A stretch of 8,631 nucleotides of DNA from Micavibrio sp. GTDB lineage: Bacteria; Pseudomonadota; Alphaproteobacteria; Micavibrionales; Micavibrionaceae. Below are positions 6,866-8,631 of this stretch, piece by piece; position 1 is the stretch's first letter, and the number at the start of each line of letters is the position of its first letter. Both the position numbers and the translations under genes were made by a program. Location of the stretch: contig JALTZE010000302.1 of the NCBI GenBank assembly GCA_027051315.1, positions 1 to 8,631 of the forward strand. Reading direction: 5' to 3'. The notes under the pieces are model-generated. The model was not told the origin of the DNA and searched no databases. It was given only the letters and a program-made list of their open reading frames with translations.

Positions 6866-6902
6866 GAAATACTGATAATAAAGTAATAGAGAGTTATAAT
6901 TT

Positions 6903-8024
6903 ATGGTCATATCAAAAGATTATAAAAATAAGCAGAACAGAAAAATAAGAGTTATGTTGGTTGATGATTCTGTTGTGATAAGAGGTTTCATCTCCAGAAT
7001 AATAGATGCCAATGATGATATGGAAGTAGTTGGTTCCATGCAAAATGGTCAATTCGCACTTAACTCCATTAAAAGGATAGACCCTGATGTAATATTGCTG
7101 GATATAGAGATGCCTGTTATGGATGGTATTACTGCTCTTCCAAAACTTCTGGAAGCTGACCCAGAAGTAAAAGTAATAATGTGTTCAACCCTAACCCAAA
7201 GAAATGCAGACATTACATTAAAGGCTTTGTCTTTGGGAGCTGTGGATTGTATCGCAAAGCCGACTAGCTCAGTAGAACTTAGAAATAAGCAAGATTTCAA
7301 CGATAAGCTTATTAGAATGATAAGGGAGATTGGCACAACAAAAAAAGCTCCTGCTCATATAGAAAGTAAAGTAGCGGTAAGAAATGTTACTCGTAAAATT
7401 GCTCCTGAAAACAAAAAAAGCTTTAGTTTAAGAAAAACACAAAATGGTTTATATCATAAGCCTGATATAATTGCTGTTGGAAGCTCAACAGGAGGTCCGC
7501 AGGCTTTATTCGGTTTAATCAAAAATTTTAAAAATGTAAAAGTTCCTATTGTAATTACACAGCATATGCCCCCTACTTTTACAACTATTCTTGCTCAACA
7601 TATCGAACAACAAACAGGTGTAACAGCATTTGAAGGGGAAAATGGTATGAAGATTGAGGCAGGATGCGCATATATTGCCCCTGGCGGGATACACATGACC
7701 TTAGAAAGAAAAACAGATGGTGTTTATATTAAGCTTAATGATGGAGCTCCTGAAAATTTTTGTAAACCTTCTGTTGATGTGATGATGAGAAGTGTTGTTT
7801 CGGTATATGGGAAAAAAGTTGTAGGCGTTATGCTTACGGGAATGGGGAATGATGGGCTATCGGGTTTTAAAAAGCTGGTTGATGCTGGGGGGTATTGTAT
7901 AGCACAAGACGAAGAAACATCTGTTGTATGGGGTATGCCTGGTGCGGTTGCTATGGCTGGTATATGTTCTGAAGTTCTGCCTCTTGAAAAGCTAGGACCT
8001 TGGGTAAATAATGTTTTAAAATAA
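6903..8024 (+). CDS. cheB: Chemotaxis protein-glutamate methylesterase/glutamine deamidase CheB
   Basis: Response regulator enzyme that removes methyl groups from receptor glutamates, and deamidates glutamines, when phosphorylated by CheA, giving sensory adaptation. The 373-residue product has an N-terminal receiver (about residues 15-135; Asp21/Asp22, phospho-acceptor Asp67 in LLDIEMP, Lys119 in AKPT), a linker of about 50 residues and a C-terminal methylesterase domain (about 185-371). The catalytic triad is complete: Ser195 in GSSTGGPQ, His221 in TQHMPP and Asp317 in LTGMGNDG. The length is normal (enteric CheB is 349 residues; alphaproteobacterial ones are often longer). AGAGAG at 6888-6893 is a fair ribosome binding site. 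Its opposing enzyme, CheR, is encoded immediately downstream. No cheD is visible. Confidence 0.96.
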   Translation: MVISKDYKNKQNRKIRVMLVDDSVVIRGFISRIIDANDDMEVVGSMQNGQFALNSIKRIDPDVILLDIEMPVMDGITALPKLLEADPEVKVIMCSTLTQRNADITLKALSLGAVDCIAKPTSSVELRNKQDFNDKLIRMIREIGTTKKAPAHIESKVAVRNVTRKIAPENKKSFSLRKTQNGLYHKPDIIAVGSSTGGPQALFGLIKNFKNVKVPIVITQHMPPTFTTILAQHIEQQTGVTAFEGENGMKIEAGCAYIAPGGIHMTLERKTDGVYIKLNDGAPENFCKPSVDVMMRSVVSVYGKKVVGVMLTGMGNDGLSGFKKLVDAGGYCIAQDEETSVVWGMPGAVAMAGICSEVLPLEKLGPWVNNVLK

Positions 8025-8042
8025 AATTTGGATAAAAATGAT

Positions 8043-8631
8043 ATGAGAATTAATGATTTTGATTTATACAAAGAGCTTTTATATGATAAATCGGGTATAG
8101 TTATTACCCCTGATAAGTCGTATCTTTTGGATTCTAGACTTACGCCAATTGCAAAAAAATGGGATTTTCCAAATCTTGATGCTATGACCATGGCGTTAAA
8201 GGCTTTTCCTGATCCTAAGCTGGTTAAAGATATTATTGAGGCGATGACTACTAATGAAACTTCGTTTTTTAGGGATATGAAGCCTTTTACATTTTTTGAA
8301 AAAGTAATTCTTCCATATATGAAAAAAAGCCGCTCTTCTAATAGAAAAATTAGAATATGGTGCGCTGCTGCATCAAGTGGACAAGAACCATATTCCCTTG
8401 CCATGTTGTTAACTGAGAAAAAAGCAGAATTTCCTGGTTGGAATTTTGAAATTGTTGCAACTGATATATCTGATGACATATTGGCACAAGCAAGAGATGG
8501 TATTTACTCTCAATTTGAAGTGCAAAGAGGACTTCCTATTCAATATCTTATGAAATATTTCACTCAAGTTAATGATAAATGGCAGATTAAAGATGAAATA
8601 AAAAATATGATAAGATTTAACAACTTTAATC
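8043..8631 (+). CDS. cheR: Chemotaxis protein methyltransferase CheR, 5' part, cut by window end
   Basis: S-adenosylmethionine-dependent enzyme that methylates receptor glutamates, opposing CheB. Translating from the ATG at 8043 gives 196 open codons with no stop before the window end; a full CheR is about 270-300 residues, so roughly one third is missing. The visible part has the helical N-terminal domain (about residues 1-80) ending in TTNETSFFRD (69-78), the CheR signature just before the catalytic domain. Next come the SAM-binding motif IWCAAASSGQEPYSLAM (105-121), the acidic strand end VATDIS (138-143) and QRGLP (161-165). A nearby ATG at 8038 is followed by a stop after two codons, so 8043 is the first usable start. 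The ribosome binding site is poor (GGA at 8030-8032), suggesting reliance on ribosomes arriving from cheB, 18 nt upstream. Confidence 0.93.
   Translation, partial: MRINDFDLYKELLYDKSGIVITPDKSYLLDSRLTPIAKKWDFPNLDAMTMALKAFPDPKLVKDIIEAMTTNETSFFRDMKPFTFFEKVILPYMKKSRSSNRKIRIWCAAASSGQEPYSLAMLLTEKKAEFPGWNFEIVATDISDDILAQARDGIYSQFEVQRGLPIQYLMKYFTQVNDKWQIKDEIKNMIRFNNFN

Noticed and set aside
7724..8479. 251-codon open frame on the minus strand
   Set aside because: It lies antisense across the end of cheB and the start of cheR, both with complete family motifs. Its product is rich in Ser, Ile and Phe with no recognisable motif, as expected from the reverse strand of AT-rich genes.
1..8631. A novel defence, mobile or RNA-based system
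   Set aside because: Apart from short flanking and intergenic stretches, the window is filled by recognisable housekeeping, relay and chemotaxis genes on one strand with similar composition. I found no transposase, integrase, repeat array or unknown gene.

Overview
The window reads as ordinary chromosomal DNA from an AT-rich alphaproteobacterium (low GC by eye, not counted). The class call rests on three things: a ChpT-type histidine phosphotransferase, a family essentially confined to Alphaproteobacteria; a CheY whose N-terminus is of the alphaproteobacterial type; and a cheA-cheW-cheY-cheB-cheR gene order common in that class. Genus or order cannot be told from the sequence alone. All eight genes lie on the + strand, all frames are open, and no mobile element, tRNA, rRNA or CRISPR array is visible.

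Layout. Positions 51-2971 form a tight first cluster: galU (UDP-glucose synthesis), an AlgC-like phosphomannomutase/phosphoglucomutase whose ATG directly abuts the galU stop, and chpT, which starts 5 nt after the mutase stop behind a strong ribosome binding site. A 270-nt non-coding gap (2972-3241) follows. It is AT-rich and holds several inverted repeats, the best an 8-bp perfect stem just before the cheA ribosome binding site. Positions 3242-8631 carry a second cluster: cheA, cheW, cheY, cheB and the first 196 codons of cheR, separated by 5, 31, 37 and 18 nt. cheR runs off the window end.

How the genes work together. GalU and the mutase convert hexose phosphates into precursors for envelope polysaccharide (glucose-6-P to glucose-1-P to UDP-glucose; mannose-6-P to mannose-1-P). 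ChpT would pass phosphate from the hybrid kinase CckA to CtrA and CpdR, which in this class control cell cycle and/or motility. The Che proteins form a chemosensory pathway: CheW and the kinase CheA couple to receptors, CheY is the output, and CheR and CheB methylate and demethylate receptors. The notable feature is the kinase: it has an HPt domain, a low-complexity linker in place of a recognisable P2, the catalytic core, two tandem CheW-like domains and a C-terminal receiver. With CheY and CheB this makes three receivers fed by one kinase.

I see no wholly new system. The points worth a second look are the placement of chpT inside a sugar-nucleotide operon beside the che operon, the hybrid CheA architecture, and the structured cheA leader.
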